From Kaustia mangrovi (lineage in GTDB: Bacteria > Pseudomonadota > Alphaproteobacteria > Rhizobiales > Im1): a DNA stretch of 64,000 bases. Position numbers and translations under genes: made by a program. The notes below the pieces were generated by a model. The model saw only the letters and a program-made list of their open reading frames with translations, was not told the origin of the DNA and ran no database searches. Positions 37,335-45,717 of this stretch are shown in pieces. Numbering within the stretch: the first letter of the stretch is position 1; the number at the start of each line of letters is the position of its first letter. The stretch spans positions 2,966,501 to 3,030,500 of the forward strand of contig NZ_CP058214.1 of assembly GCF_015482775.1 (NCBI RefSeq), in the 5' to 3' direction.

Positions 37335-37861
37335 CGGTTGCGTCCCGGCCGGATCGATCTGCCTCCTTGGCGCGCCGCGTTCGGCCACGCTACCGCCATT
37401 CGGGTGAACGCCGTCCACCCGTTGTCCGTCCTGTCCGGCATCGCCCTTCCTCCAGCCGGAAGAGACGGCGCCATCGTCGCGCGAAACCCTTTGCCGGGGC
37501 TTCGCGATGTCATCGCAAGGCGCGCGGCCCACCGTTCCGGCGACCGGGGGCCCCATGGGTAGATCTCGGTGCAGCCGCGATGGAATGCGGCGGCAGTCCG
37601 CTGCAATGAAGGCAGGATTGTGGCGGTCGACAGAACCTGTGATCGCGCTCCCGGCCGATAGGCCGGGCGGTCGGACCGAGTCCTCGAAAGTCCTTGCGCC
37701 GCAAGTCTGATTGCCCCCGATCGCAGCGAGTCAAGATTTTCGGGAGATTACCGCCATATCGTTCTGGTTGCAAAAGTTTTTTGGATGCAATTTTAATAAA
37801 TAACCTTATTTTACAAAGGTATAACAATGGTATCCGGGTGCCTGTGGGGCGATCTGGCGCC
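37335..37861 (-). other. 527-bp leader of the polysaccharide assembly operon
   Basis: No credible gene on either strand. Reading in the direction of transcription, it has an AT-rich, promoter-like stretch at about 37760-37830 and a GGCGGTAATCT near-match to ops at 37755-37745. A perfect hairpin CCCGGCC-N4-GGCCGGG follows at 37667-37650, then the exact ops match at 37397-37386 and an AAGGAGG at 37368-37362. I could not fix a convincing -35/-10 pair. The long leader with a hairpin and pause-type elements fits processive antitermination control. Confidence 0.6.
37386..37397 (-). promoter_or_regulatory. ops-type (RfaH/NusG paralog recruitment) element
   Basis: The minus strand reads GGCGGTAGCGTG, identical to the first 12 bases of the enterobacterial operon polarity suppressor element, ending 51 bp before the wcaJ-like ATG. 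In E. coli this sequence in the non-template strand pauses RNA polymerase and loads RfaH. A NusG/RfaH paralog is encoded at the other end of this locus. One further GGCGGTAGC occurs by chance on the wrong strand inside the next gene (about 36205), so the match needs testing. Confidence 0.55.
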
Positions 37862-39241
37862 TCACCTTCCGGTTGTGGTCGCTTGTGCCGTCCCGATGCC
37901 CAGGATGGTCGCATAGGTCATCGCCACGGCCTCGATCTGCAGGCTGAAATCGACCAGGGCGTGAAGGCCGACGAGCACGGAGGCGGCGACCGCGACCATC
38001 GGGTAATGGGCATCGCGCCGCCGGGCGAAGGCGCCTTTCGCACATCTCGCGACGATCATGGCCAGCGCGGCGAGAAGCGCGAGTGCCGCGGGCACGCCGA
38101 GCCCCAGAAAGAGCTCCAGATAGTCGTTGTGCGCCTTGTCCCAGATGCTGGTGATCTGCTGGGCGGAGCGATAGAGCGGATAGACCGCCTCGAAGGTGCC
38201 GTAGCCCGTGCCGACAAGCGCGTTGTCCGCAATCGCCTTCGCCGTGTCCGCATAGGCCGTCAGCCGGGCCTCCTGGCCCAGCCCGCCGGCGATCAGCCGA
38301 CCGGCGAGCCGGGCGCCGGCCATGTCCGCCAGCGCGACGATCACCGCGAGCAGCACCACGACATAGCCGAAGCGGGCAAGGCCGGCGCCGGCCGCCCCCC
38401 TGCCGCGCATGCGCGACCGCAGGAGCTGGAGCAGGATCAGCGTGGCAAGCCCGGCGACGGTGAAGGCGATGCCGGCCCGCGATCCGGTGACGAGCAGCGC
38501 GCAGAACACGAGCGCGAACAGGCCGAGTGTCAGCCCGAGCGGGCCGGCCAGGCGGTGCGCGGCCGCGGCGATGCGCACATGCCAGCTCGCCCCGTCGGCG
38601 GTCTGGAGGCTCCTGCGGAGCTGCCGCTGGAGCAGGGCGAACGCCATGATCGAGGCGAGGCCGAAATAGGTCGCCGCGCTGTTGCGGTTGATGAATGTGG
38701 AGGTCAGATAGCCGGTCGCGCGCTGCTCGTACCACAGGATGCGGTCGAGCGAGAGCGAGACCCCGAGAAGCCCGTAGACCGCATAGGCCGCCCCCGCCGC
38801 GAGCAGCGTCCAGACCAGCATGGCCGCGATGCGCCGGTCGCGGCCCAGCATGCAGGCGGCAAGGAAGACCGACAGGACGGTCGCGAACCTCATGGCGGCC
38901 TGAAGCGTCAGGGCCGGGTCGACCGAGATCGATCCGGCGGGCGCTGAGCCGAGCAGGTCGCCCGAATAGCGCCAGTTGGGATGGACGAGGCCCTCGATGC
39001 CGATGGGGGCAGCCTGCACGCCGATCCAGACGAGGACGAGAAGCGCCAGCGCGACGGGCACCCGAATCGGCCGCCAGTCCAGCCGGAGCCGGTCCGGCCG
39101 GGCGAGCGCGATGGCAATGACGAGCATGAGGCAGACGCCGGCGCCGACGGCGTTATAGGCCCAGGGCAGCGGACGGTTGCTCCCCAGGGCCAGGGGCGAG
39201 AGCGCGACGAGCGCGGCCAGGAGGATCGCGGGAACCCACAT
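37862..39241 (-). CDS. O-antigen ligase / polymerase family membrane protein
   Basis: 459 residues with about 11-12 membrane helices and the PF04932-type large loop (about 300-360: NALVGTGYGTFEAVYPLYRS, then HNDYLELFLGLGVPAALALL). The TGYGTF and HNDYLE motifs are typical of the ExoQ/WaaL-like branch. It lies 9 bp after the small membrane-anchored gene, in the Wzc operon. Because the assembly operon already has a Wzy-like gene, this could be a ligase or an alternative polymerase. Confidence 0.88.
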   Translation of the reverse strand: MWVPAILLAALVALSPLALGSNRPLPWAYNAVGAGVCLMLVIAIALARPDRLRLDWRPIRVPVALALLVLVWIGVQAAPIGIEGLVHPNWRYSGDLLGSAPAGSISVDPALTLQAAMRFATVLSVFLAACMLGRDRRIAAMLVWTLLAAGAAYAVYGLLGVSLSLDRILWYEQRATGYLTSTFINRNSAATYFGLASIMAFALLQRQLRRSLQTADGASWHVRIAAAAHRLAGPLGLTLGLFALVFCALLVTGSRAGIAFTVAGLATLILLQLLRSRMRGRGAAGAGLARFGYVVVLLAVIVALADMAGARLAGRLIAGGLGQEARLTAYADTAKAIADNALVGTGYGTFEAVYPLYRSAQQITSIWDKAHNDYLELFLGLGVPAALALLAALAMIVARCAKGAFARRRDAHYPMVAVAASVLVGLHALVDFSLQIEAVAMTYATILGIGTAQATTTGR

Positions 39242-39250
39242 CGTGCCGGC

Positions 39251-39946
39251 CTACTCCTCCCGCGCCGGTTCGGGCAGCGCGCCCAGATCGGCGCCGGACC
39301 CGGCGAACAGGCGCGCAATCTCTTCGCCCATCCGCGGCTCCATGGTCGCGATCACGGTCGCATTGGTTTCCGTCGCGCGTCTGAGGTCCTCCGGCAGGGC
39401 GGGCCACAGCGTGGCGGAGAAGGCCAGGCGCGGCAGGGCGATGGGCAGCTCCTTCGGCGCGAAGACGTAGGAGGCGCCGAGATAGGAGGCCGCCTCGTCG
39501 TCGAAGCCCGCCGCCTGCGTCCTGAGCACGCTCGCCAGAAGCCATAGCCCGCCGTCGCCGGGGGCCGTTGCGAGCGCCCGTTCGGCTCCGCGCAGGACCG
39601 CCTCGCGCAGCGCGGCGCGCGCGGCCGGATCGGGATCGAGCCGGTCCCAGTATGCCGCGCTGAGAAAGGCGCGGATCAGGCTGTAGCGCGGGGCGATGGG
39701 CTGGAGGGTGAGGCGCAGCGCGACGAGATCGGCGAGCGCGTCCGTGTCGCCATCGAGCGCCGCCGCCCGGTCCCTGAGCCACAGCCCGGCGGTGGCCGGC
39801 GTCTCGTCATAGGCGATGTCGACCGTGCGGTAGGCGCGGCTCAGCTCGACGAGATGCAGGCCGCCGAGGCACACCGACGCAAGGGCGATGGCCGCGCCTG
39901 CCGCCATCAGGCCCGCCGTGCGTGCCGGCTTACCCCGTCTCGTCAT
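39251..39946 (-). CDS. Membrane-anchored helical (TPR-like) protein of the polysaccharide locus
   Basis: 231 residues. A single N-terminal hydrophobic segment (TAGLMAAGAAIALASVCLGG) anchors a periplasmic helical domain rich in Ala, Leu and Arg with TPR-like pairs (ALREAVLRGAERALATAPGD, then GGLWLLASVLRTQAAGFDDE). No family name can be assigned. It overlaps the tyrosine-kinase gene end by 17 bp and precedes the ligase-like gene by 9 bp, so a scaffold or assembly role in polymer export is inferred from context. Confidence 0.6.
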   Translation of the reverse strand: MTRRGKPARTAGLMAAGAAIALASVCLGGLHLVELSRAYRTVDIAYDETPATAGLWLRDRAAALDGDTDALADLVALRLTLQPIAPRYSLIRAFLSAAYWDRLDPDPAARAALREAVLRGAERALATAPGDGGLWLLASVLRTQAAGFDDEAASYLGASYVFAPKELPIALPRLAFSATLWPALPEDLRRATETNATVIATMEPRMGEEIARLFAGSGADLGALPEPAREE

Positions 39947-42257
39947 AGTAATAGGGATATTTCCGCGCGTAGTAGCCGCTCTTGTAATAGTCGTAATAGC
40001 GCGCCTTCTCGGGGATCACATCGTTGAAGGCGACGCCGATGAGCTTGTCCTGGAGGCCGTGGCTCTGGCGGATCGCGGCGTCCACCGCGTCGCGGGCCGT
40101 CTTCTCCCATTGCACCACGAGCAGGACGCCGTCGACCGCGTCGATCAGGACCCGCCCGTCGATCACAGGAAGGAGCGGGGAGGAATCGATGACGATCAGG
40201 TCGAACAGCGGCTTCATCTCCTCGATGAAGTCGCGCATGCGCTGTGCTGAGAGGATCTCCGCGGTATGGGTGAGCGCCTTGTCGCGGGGCGCCGGGATGA
40301 AGCACAGCTTGGAGCGCTCGTCGGATCTCAGCACGCTGTCGACCGGCAGGCCCGACATCACGATCTGCACGAGCCCTTCCTCCGCATCGGGCGCGTAGAT
40401 GGCGGTCTGGGCGGGATGGCGCAGGTCCATGTCGAGCAGCAGAACGCGCTCGCCTGTATAGGCGGCGTGCTGGGCGAGGTTGCTGGCAATCGTCGTCTTG
40501 CCTTCGCTGGGAAGGGCGGAGGTGACGAGCACGACGCGCACCGGCTTGTCGATATTGGCGTAGCGCATGCCGAGCCGGAGCGATCTTATGGCCTCGGTGA
40601 AGGACGACAGCGGCTTGTCCAGGACCAGCCGCGCGGCCTTCAGCCGCTCCGTGGCGCGGCGCTTGTCCTCGTTACCGAGGGCCCTCGCGATCCTGTCCGG
40701 CAGCAGGCGCTGGACGCGCCCCGCCCAGCCGGTCCGCGCCGTGTCGCCGCTGACATCGGGTATGGAGGCGAGGACGGGAACGCCGAGCGTCTCCTCGATC
40801 TGGTCGGTGGAGCGGAAGCCGCGGTCGAGCTTCTCCAGGACGAAGGCCAGCCCGCCGCCGAAGCCGACCCCGAGCAGAAGGCCGAACAGCACGAACACCT
40901 TCTTGTTCGGCGCGCTCGGCCGATCCGGCACGCTCGCGCGCTCGATGATGCGGGTGTCGCTGAGCTGGAGGGTCTCCTGCTGCTGGGTTTCCTTGAAGCG
41001 GGTCAGGAACGCCTCGAACAGCGTCCGGTTGGCCTCCGCCTCGCGCTCCAGCTCGCGCAGCTGGATCTCCGCGGTGTTGCCCGACTCGAACTCGCCCTGA
41101 AGCTCCTGGAGGCTCTGCTGGATGGAGGCCTGCCGGCTCTGGGCGACCTGATAGTCGTTGAGCGCCGCCGACACGATCGCCGCCGACTGGTCGCGGATCT
41201 GCCGGTTGAGATCGGCGAGCTGGGCGCGCGCGGACACGACCTGGGGATGCTTGGAGCCGTATTTGACGGTGAGCTCGGCGAGCTGGCGCTTGACCTCCGA
41301 GGCCTTCGTGCGCAGCAGGCCGATGACCTGGGCCTGCATGGTTTCCGCGAAGGAGGAGGGATCGCCGCCGCTGTCCACGACGTTCTGGAGCTGCTCGTAC
41401 TTGACGCGGGCCTGGGCGGTCGCCGCGCGCGCGTCGATGAGCTGTTCGTTGAGGCGTGCGATCTGCTCGTCGCTGAGCCGGGTGCCCTTGGCGGAGACGA
41501 TGTTGTGCTCGGCCTTGAACATCTCCACCGCGCGCTCCGATTCGCGCACGCGGGTCCTCAGCTCGTCCAGCCGGGTCTCCAGCCATTCATTCGCCCGCCT
41601 TGTGGCGTCGTAGCGCGCCTCGAGCTGGTCGACGAGATACTCGTCGGCGAAGGCGTTGGCGATCTGCGCGGCGAGGGCCGGGCTCTCGGAGGTGTATCTG
41701 ATGTCGATGATATAGGTGAAATTCTGGCGGACGACCTGGACATTGTCCTGGAGCGTGCCGACGGCGCGGCGCATCCGGTCGTCGTCGAGCGTGGGCTGCC
41801 GGGTGTCCGCCGACGGGGACAGGAGCGAGAACAGGGTGGCGACGAGGCCCGGCCTGGCCGCGCCGACATCGCGCTCGTCGAGCTTGAGATCCTCCGCCAC
41901 GCGCCGGGCGACATTGGCGGACCGGATCAGCTGCACCTGGCTCTCGATCGCGGTGGAATCGGTGCCCAGCCCCGAGACCACGGCCTCGGAGTTCATGACG
42001 TTCTGCTGGCGCGGATCGACCATCAGCGTGGCCGTTGCGGTATAGCGCGGGGTGAGCTGGAAGGCATAGATGGCGCCGAACAGGGCGCACAGCACGGCGA
42101 CGGCCAGCACCATGGGTCCGCGCCGGCGTGCGATCTGTATCCAGCGCCTGATATCGAGGCCCGGCTCCGGCTCGGCCGGAGGATAGTTGTAATAGCCCGT
42201 TGCCGGCCCCTTGCCGGACGTCTTGCGCCCGCTGCTCTCAGAAACGTGCTTTAGCAT
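39930..42257 (-). CDS. Polysaccharide co-polymerase / tyrosine autokinase, Wzc/ExoP-like
   Basis: 775 residues. The Wzz domain has helix 1 at about 50-68 (MVLAVAVLCALFGAIYAF), a long periplasmic coiled coil (about 230-450) and helix 2 (VFVLFGLLLGVGFGGGLAF). The cytoplasmic BY-kinase has Walker A SALPSEGKTT (Lys587) and Walker A' VLLLDMDLRHP. A C-terminal tyrosine cluster (YYDYYKSGYYARKYPYYYDE) provides the autophosphorylation sites. It controls chain length and couples polymerisation to export with the Wza-like and barrel proteins. The gene start overlaps the barrel gene by 20 bp. Confidence 0.95.
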   Translation of the reverse strand: MLKHVSESSGRKTSGKGPATGYYNYPPAEPEPGLDIRRWIQIARRRGPMVLAVAVLCALFGAIYAFQLTPRYTATATLMVDPRQQNVMNSEAVVSGLGTDSTAIESQVQLIRSANVARRVAEDLKLDERDVGAARPGLVATLFSLLSPSADTRQPTLDDDRMRRAVGTLQDNVQVVRQNFTYIIDIRYTSESPALAAQIANAFADEYLVDQLEARYDATRRANEWLETRLDELRTRVRESERAVEMFKAEHNIVSAKGTRLSDEQIARLNEQLIDARAATAQARVKYEQLQNVVDSGGDPSSFAETMQAQVIGLLRTKASEVKRQLAELTVKYGSKHPQVVSARAQLADLNRQIRDQSAAIVSAALNDYQVAQSRQASIQQSLQELQGEFESGNTAEIQLRELEREAEANRTLFEAFLTRFKETQQQETLQLSDTRIIERASVPDRPSAPNKKVFVLFGLLLGVGFGGGLAFVLEKLDRGFRSTDQIEETLGVPVLASIPDVSGDTARTGWAGRVQRLLPDRIARALGNEDKRRATERLKAARLVLDKPLSSFTEAIRSLRLGMRYANIDKPVRVVLVTSALPSEGKTTIASNLAQHAAYTGERVLLLDMDLRHPAQTAIYAPDAEEGLVQIVMSGLPVDSVLRSDERSKLCFIPAPRDKALTHTAEILSAQRMRDFIEEMKPLFDLIVIDSSPLLPVIDGRVLIDAVDGVLLVVQWEKTARDAVDAAIRQSHGLQDKLIGVAFNDVIPEKARYYDYYKSGYYARKYPYYYDETG

Positions 42258-43533
42258 TTACGCCAACGAGATGCCTGTCGTAATCCGACGCGTCCATCTT
42301 GTAGTCCCGCTTGAGGTAGTTGTAGTTCGCCCCGACGGCCAAATGCCGGTTCAGATAGTATTCGACGTCCAGACCCGCCTCGTAGGAGGTGTTGTCGTTG
42401 GAGGAATGGGAATAGTCGTTGTTGGCGATGGCGAAGCTCGGCGAGATGATGATGTTGCGCCGGAACTCGTAGTCGATCGAGGCACCCAGCGTGGTGGCGA
42501 TCCGCGAGGGGTCGTCTTCGATCGAGGAATCCGCGATCATCCGGTCGCCGTCGAGGTTCACCGTGATGAGCGGGGTCGGGGTCCAGGTCAGGCCCAGATG
42601 GTAGCTGAAGCCGTCGCGCGTACCCTCCGAAGACCGGTCGTAGTCCTGCCACATATAGCCGAGGCCGACCTCGCCGGCGAGCAGCCGGGTGATCTCGAAG
42701 GCGACGCCGCCGAGGGCGCGATAGCCATGGGAATCGTCGTCCCTGGAATGGCGGTAGTGGCGGTCATTGTAGCGGATGTCGCCGAAGATCCGGTAGCCGG
42801 GCGAGAAGAGATAGCTGAGCCGGCCGCCGCCGACGAGGATCTCGCTGTCTCGATAGTCCTGGTCCAGCCTGCCGCCGCCCTTGGACTTCACGCTGGAATA
42901 GTCGAGAGTGCTGTAGGCGGCGCCGAGCGAAACGGCGATGCGGTTGAAGGCCTTGTTGATGGACCCCCAGCCTGACAGCTCCGTGTAGGGGATCGGCTCG
43001 TCCGCGTTCTCCGGGGTGTTCACGTCGTCCAGCGTCTCGTGGAAGTAGCCGCCATCCACGCCGCCGAGGATCACCAGGTCGCGCCGGACATCGATCCGGA
43101 AGTCGGTGCCGCCATAGCCGTTGGTATGGCTCTGGCCGGACACGTCGAGATACTCGTAGTGTTCCACGCCGCCATAGAAATTGAGCGCGTGGCGGCTGAA
43201 ATCCGACTTCGCCTCGACATTCGCCGCCGTATAGAGACCGTTGCTCGACTTCTTGTCGTGCGAGCGTGCCAGCGGGTTGCTGTCGAAGAAATAGCCGGCC
43301 TCGACCGTCGGAAACAGCCAGTAGGAGCCCGCATGCAGGCCGATCCCGTCATTGAGCCGGTTGCGCACGACGGGCAGCATGGCATCGTCGTGGCCCTGCA
43401 CGCCGGGCATCTGCTGCATGTCGTAATTGCGCGGGCCGGAGAGCACGGCGTCCTGCGCGACCGCACCGAGCGGTGCCAGGACGAAAAGCGCCGCGCCGGC
43501 CGCCGCACCGATCTTCCAGCCTGCATTGATCAT
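42238..43533 (-). CDS. Outer-membrane beta-barrel protein (exopolysaccharide export type)
   Basis: 431 residues from ATG 43533, with a Sec leader ending PLGAVAQDA. The mature protein is a run of alternating amphipathic strands rich in Tyr, Asp and Gly (for example YFFDSNPLARSHD and LDVEYYLNRHLAVGANYNYL) and ends in KARF, a typical barrel-closing terminus with aromatic last residue. It resembles the PF10082-type putative beta-barrel porins found in alphaproteobacterial exopolysaccharide operons. It is likely the outer-membrane channel or partner for the short Wza-like lipoprotein. Confidence 0.85.
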   Translation of the reverse strand: MINAGWKIGAAAGAALFVLAPLGAVAQDAVLSGPRNYDMQQMPGVQGHDDAMLPVVRNRLNDGIGLHAGSYWLFPTVEAGYFFDSNPLARSHDKKSSNGLYTAANVEAKSDFSRHALNFYGGVEHYEYLDVSGQSHTNGYGGTDFRIDVRRDLVILGGVDGGYFHETLDDVNTPENADEPIPYTELSGWGSINKAFNRIAVSLGAAYSTLDYSSVKSKGGGRLDQDYRDSEILVGGGRLSYLFSPGYRIFGDIRYNDRHYRHSRDDDSHGYRALGGVAFEITRLLAGEVGLGYMWQDYDRSSEGTRDGFSYHLGLTWTPTPLITVNLDGDRMIADSSIEDDPSRIATTLGASIDYEFRRNIIISPSFAIANNDYSHSSNDNTSYEAGLDVEYYLNRHLAVGANYNYLKRDYKMDASDYDRHLVGVNAKARF

Positions 43534-43573
43534 GTCGAAGTCCCCGTCCCGTCGCATCGCGCTGCTGCCTGTC

Positions 43574-44113
43574 TCAGTTCGGGCTCGCGAGCGAGCGGGA
43601 GCCGCCGCCATGTCCGCTGGCGGTGATCTGGAACATGGTCGGGGGCGGGCCGGAGCCCTGCGATTCGGCGATTGCCGGCCCACCGCCGCCGCCGATCAGC
43701 GCCGTCTGGCAGATGCCGGCGCCCATGGACGCGGAATAGGAGGCGACCGCTCCGCCCTGGCAGCCGCTCGCCTGGCAGGCCGTGGCATGCACATGCGCGG
43801 CGGAGGCGACGTCGTTGGCGCTCTGGAGAAGCTGGACGCCATAGGCCAGGCCCGCGCCGACCGCGCCCTGGACATCGGGCGAGGAGACGCCGGCGCCGGC
43901 GCAGAACCGGCTGGCATGCTCGGGTTTCGCGGCGACGGTGCTCGCCACGGCGTTGACCAGATCCGGGCCGCCCGTCGGGTGGCTTGCCAGAACGGTCTCG
44001 GGAGACTGGGCGTGCGCGCCGGACAGCGGCAGCGCCGAGAGGAGGCCGATTGCACCCAGGGCGAATACTGAGCGGATGGCGGCCGATTTGCCGGCAAAAC
44101 TCTTGAAAATCAT
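43574..44113 (-). CDS. Secreted Cys-containing protein, paralog A
   Basis: 179 residues, Sec leader ending SGAHAQS. The mature part has ETVLASHPTGGPDLVNAVAS, KPEHASRFCAGAG, GAVGAGLAYGVQLLQS, HATACQASGCQGG and ends GGGSRSLASPN. Four Cys are shared in register with the protein encoded just upstream (44299-44844), suggesting one or two disulfides in the periplasm or outside. I recognise no named family. It has its own promoter and a GGGGG ribosome site, so expression need not follow the export operon. A surface or matrix protein linked to the polysaccharide is one idea. Confidence 0.7.
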   Translation of the reverse strand: MIFKSFAGKSAAIRSVFALGAIGLLSALPLSGAHAQSPETVLASHPTGGPDLVNAVASTVAAKPEHASRFCAGAGVSSPDVQGAVGAGLAYGVQLLQSANDVASAAHVHATACQASGCQGGAVASYSASMGAGICQTALIGGGGGPAIAESQGSGPPPTMFQITASGHGGGSRSLASPN

Positions 44114-44140
44114 AATTTTTCCCCCGGTTCGAATGCGAAA

Positions 44141-44169
44141 AAAATATAGATATTGTTGTTTACGGTCAA
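44141..44169 (-). promoter_or_regulatory. Sigma70-like promoter for secreted paralog A
   Basis: On the minus strand TTGACC (44169-44164) and TATTTT (44146-44141) are separated by 17 bp. The predicted transcript starts about 20 bases before the ATG at 44113. The AT-rich 185-bp gap upstream otherwise shows no gene. Confidence 0.6.
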
Positions 44170-44298
44170 GCGACGGCGGTGAACAGGGCTAATCCCTCAT
44201 TTATGGCAATCTATATTGTAGTATTATTTGTTTATACTAAAATTTTATAGAAAATCGAAGCGGCCCCCGAAGGCAATGCCGGGCGGGCCGGCCGTGCC

Positions 44299-44844
44299 TC
44301 AATTGGGGCTGGCGAGGCCAGGCGAGCCGCCGCCGATCCCGAGCGGTGTCATGCCGGACCGAAGCCTTCGGGTGCCGGTCTGCCGGTGAGGACCGAACGG
44401 TGCCGGGCACTGCAGGGCAAGCCGGCAACTGTCGCGCCCCATGGCGGCGGCATAGGAGGCCGCCGGAGCATTCCGGCACCCCCTGGCGGCGCAGGCGGTC
44501 CAGTGCACGAGCCATGCCGAGGGGATATTGTTGGTCGAATAGAGGAGCCGGACGCCCTGCGCCATGCCGGCGCCGATCGCGCCGCGCACATTGCGCGTTC
44601 CGGCGGCGGCAACCGCGCAGAAATCGTCCGCCGTCTCGGGCCGGGCGGCGAGGGTGCGCGCGACCGCCTCGACGAGCCCGGGGCCGCCTCCGGGATGGGC
44701 GGCAACCACGGACCGGGCGTCTTGGGCCCGCGCGGCGGTCCCGGCTGCGGCTACGACGAGCGCGGCCATGCCAAGGGCAGGGAGCGTGCGGGTCCGGGGT
44801 CTCCATCGTCTGCGGCCTTCGGGGGTCCGGTAAGACAAGACCAT
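44299..44844 (-). CDS. Secreted Cys-containing protein, paralog B
   Basis: 181 residues, leader ending GTAARAQDA. Same plan as paralog A: RSVVAAHPGGGPGLVEAVAR, RPETADDFCAVAAAG, GAIGAGMAQGVRLLYSTNNI, HWTACAARGCRNAPAASYAA and a near-identical end GGGSPGLASPN. The four aligned Cys are kept; a fifth is near LQCPAP. The GGAGGG ribosome site lies only 2 bp from the ATG, and TTG two codons later has better spacing, so the exact start is uncertain. The function is not known. Confidence 0.68.
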   Translation of the reverse strand: MVLSYRTPEGRRRWRPRTRTLPALGMAALVVAAAGTAARAQDARSVVAAHPGGGPGLVEAVARTLAARPETADDFCAVAAAGTRNVRGAIGAGMAQGVRLLYSTNNIPSAWLVHWTACAARGCRNAPAASYAAAMGRDSCRLALQCPAPFGPHRQTGTRRLRSGMTPLGIGGGSPGLASPN

Positions 44845-44870
44845 ACCCTCCTCACTGATTGATCTTTGGT

Positions 44871-44899
44871 ATTCTACACTAATAAGTTGTAATTACCAA
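44871..44899 (-). promoter_or_regulatory. Sigma70-like promoter for secreted paralog B
   Basis: On the minus strand TTGGTA (44899-44894) and TAGAAT (44876-44871) are exactly 17 bp apart, giving a predicted start about 20 bases before the ATG at 44844. Upstream, between this and the Wza-like stop, are two short hairpins (CGCTTT-N5-AAAGCG and AAGCGG-N3-CCGCTT) that could end or slow readthrough. Confidence 0.6.
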
Positions 44900-45002
44900 A
44901 AGATTAACCAGAGGGCGCATGCCTCGTGCCCTGGTCGGGCGGGGTCCTGTATCGCCGTGCTTTCGAGCCGGAGAAGCGGTGTCCGCTTTTCCGGAAAGCG
45001 CT

Positions 45003-45596
45003 TTAGAAGAAGCGTTCGGGAACGCGGATATTGTCGCCGGGATTGACCTTCACGCGGCCCTTGTCCAGATCGACCTCGACCTCCTGGTCCTTGCCCGCGC
45101 GGCGGATATAGGCCGAGGAGGTGTCGGCGCGATAGGTGTAGCCGCCTGCGATCGCCACGGCATCCTGGACTGTGAGGCCCGCCTTGTACGGGTATTCGCC
45201 GCCGTTCTTCACCTCGCCGACAATGAAGAAGGGACGGTAGTTCAGGACTTCGACGGAGATCTTCGGATCCTTGAGATAGCCGTTGCGGAAGCGTGTGGTC
45301 ACCCGGTTCTTGAACTCGGGAACCGATGCGCCGGCGGCCGGCACGGACCCGATCAGGGGCAGGTTGACGCCGCCGGAGCTGTCGACGACGAATTCTCCGG
45401 ACAGGTCGGGCTCGCCGAACACGATCATGCGCAGCTTGTCGCCGGGCCCCAGCTTGTAGGATGGCGCCTGGGTGGTGGCGGCCGCGGTCTGGGGGGCGGA
45501 CTGGGGCGCGAGGCCCTGCCCGCTGCTGCAGGCGGGAATCGCCAGAAGAGTGGCGACAAGGGCGAGCCATCCGAAGAGTCTGCTGTTGACCGACAC
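45003..45596 (-). CDS. Polysaccharide export lipoprotein, short Wza-like
   Basis: 197 residues. The leader ends in a lipobox (LLAIPACSSG), so the mature protein is lipid-anchored. A Poly_export domain (YKLGPGDKLRMIVFGEPDLS, about 47-66, and VDSSGGVNLPLIGSVPAAG) is followed by one SLBB-type segment (FFIVGEVKNGGEYPYKAGLT). E. coli Wza is about twice as long and adds another SLBB-like repeat and a membrane-spanning helix; those are missing, so the nearby barrel protein may supply the pore. Confidence 0.9.
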   Translation of the reverse strand: MSVNSRLFGWLALVATLLAIPACSSGQGLAPQSAPQTAAATTQAPSYKLGPGDKLRMIVFGEPDLSGEFVVDSSGGVNLPLIGSVPAAGASVPEFKNRVTTRFRNGYLKDPKISVEVLNYRPFFIVGEVKNGGEYPYKAGLTVQDAVAIAGGYTYRADTSSAYIRRAGKDQEVEVDLDKGRVKVNPGDNIRVPERFF

Positions 45597-45717
45597 GCTT
45601 TACCGTCTCCTCTCCTGCATTGCACGATTCGCGCACCCGCCAGACCGTCTGTCCGGTTGCGGATGCACCGGGGCCGCCGCAGCGATTCGCCCGGACCCTG
45701 CTGGCGTGCGAGGCACC

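Noticed and set aside
37335-37556. An N-terminal extension of the WcaJ-like protein to 37556
   Set aside because: The extension is non-membrane, Arg/Gly-rich sequence covering the ops element; the recognisable protein begins at MNSK.
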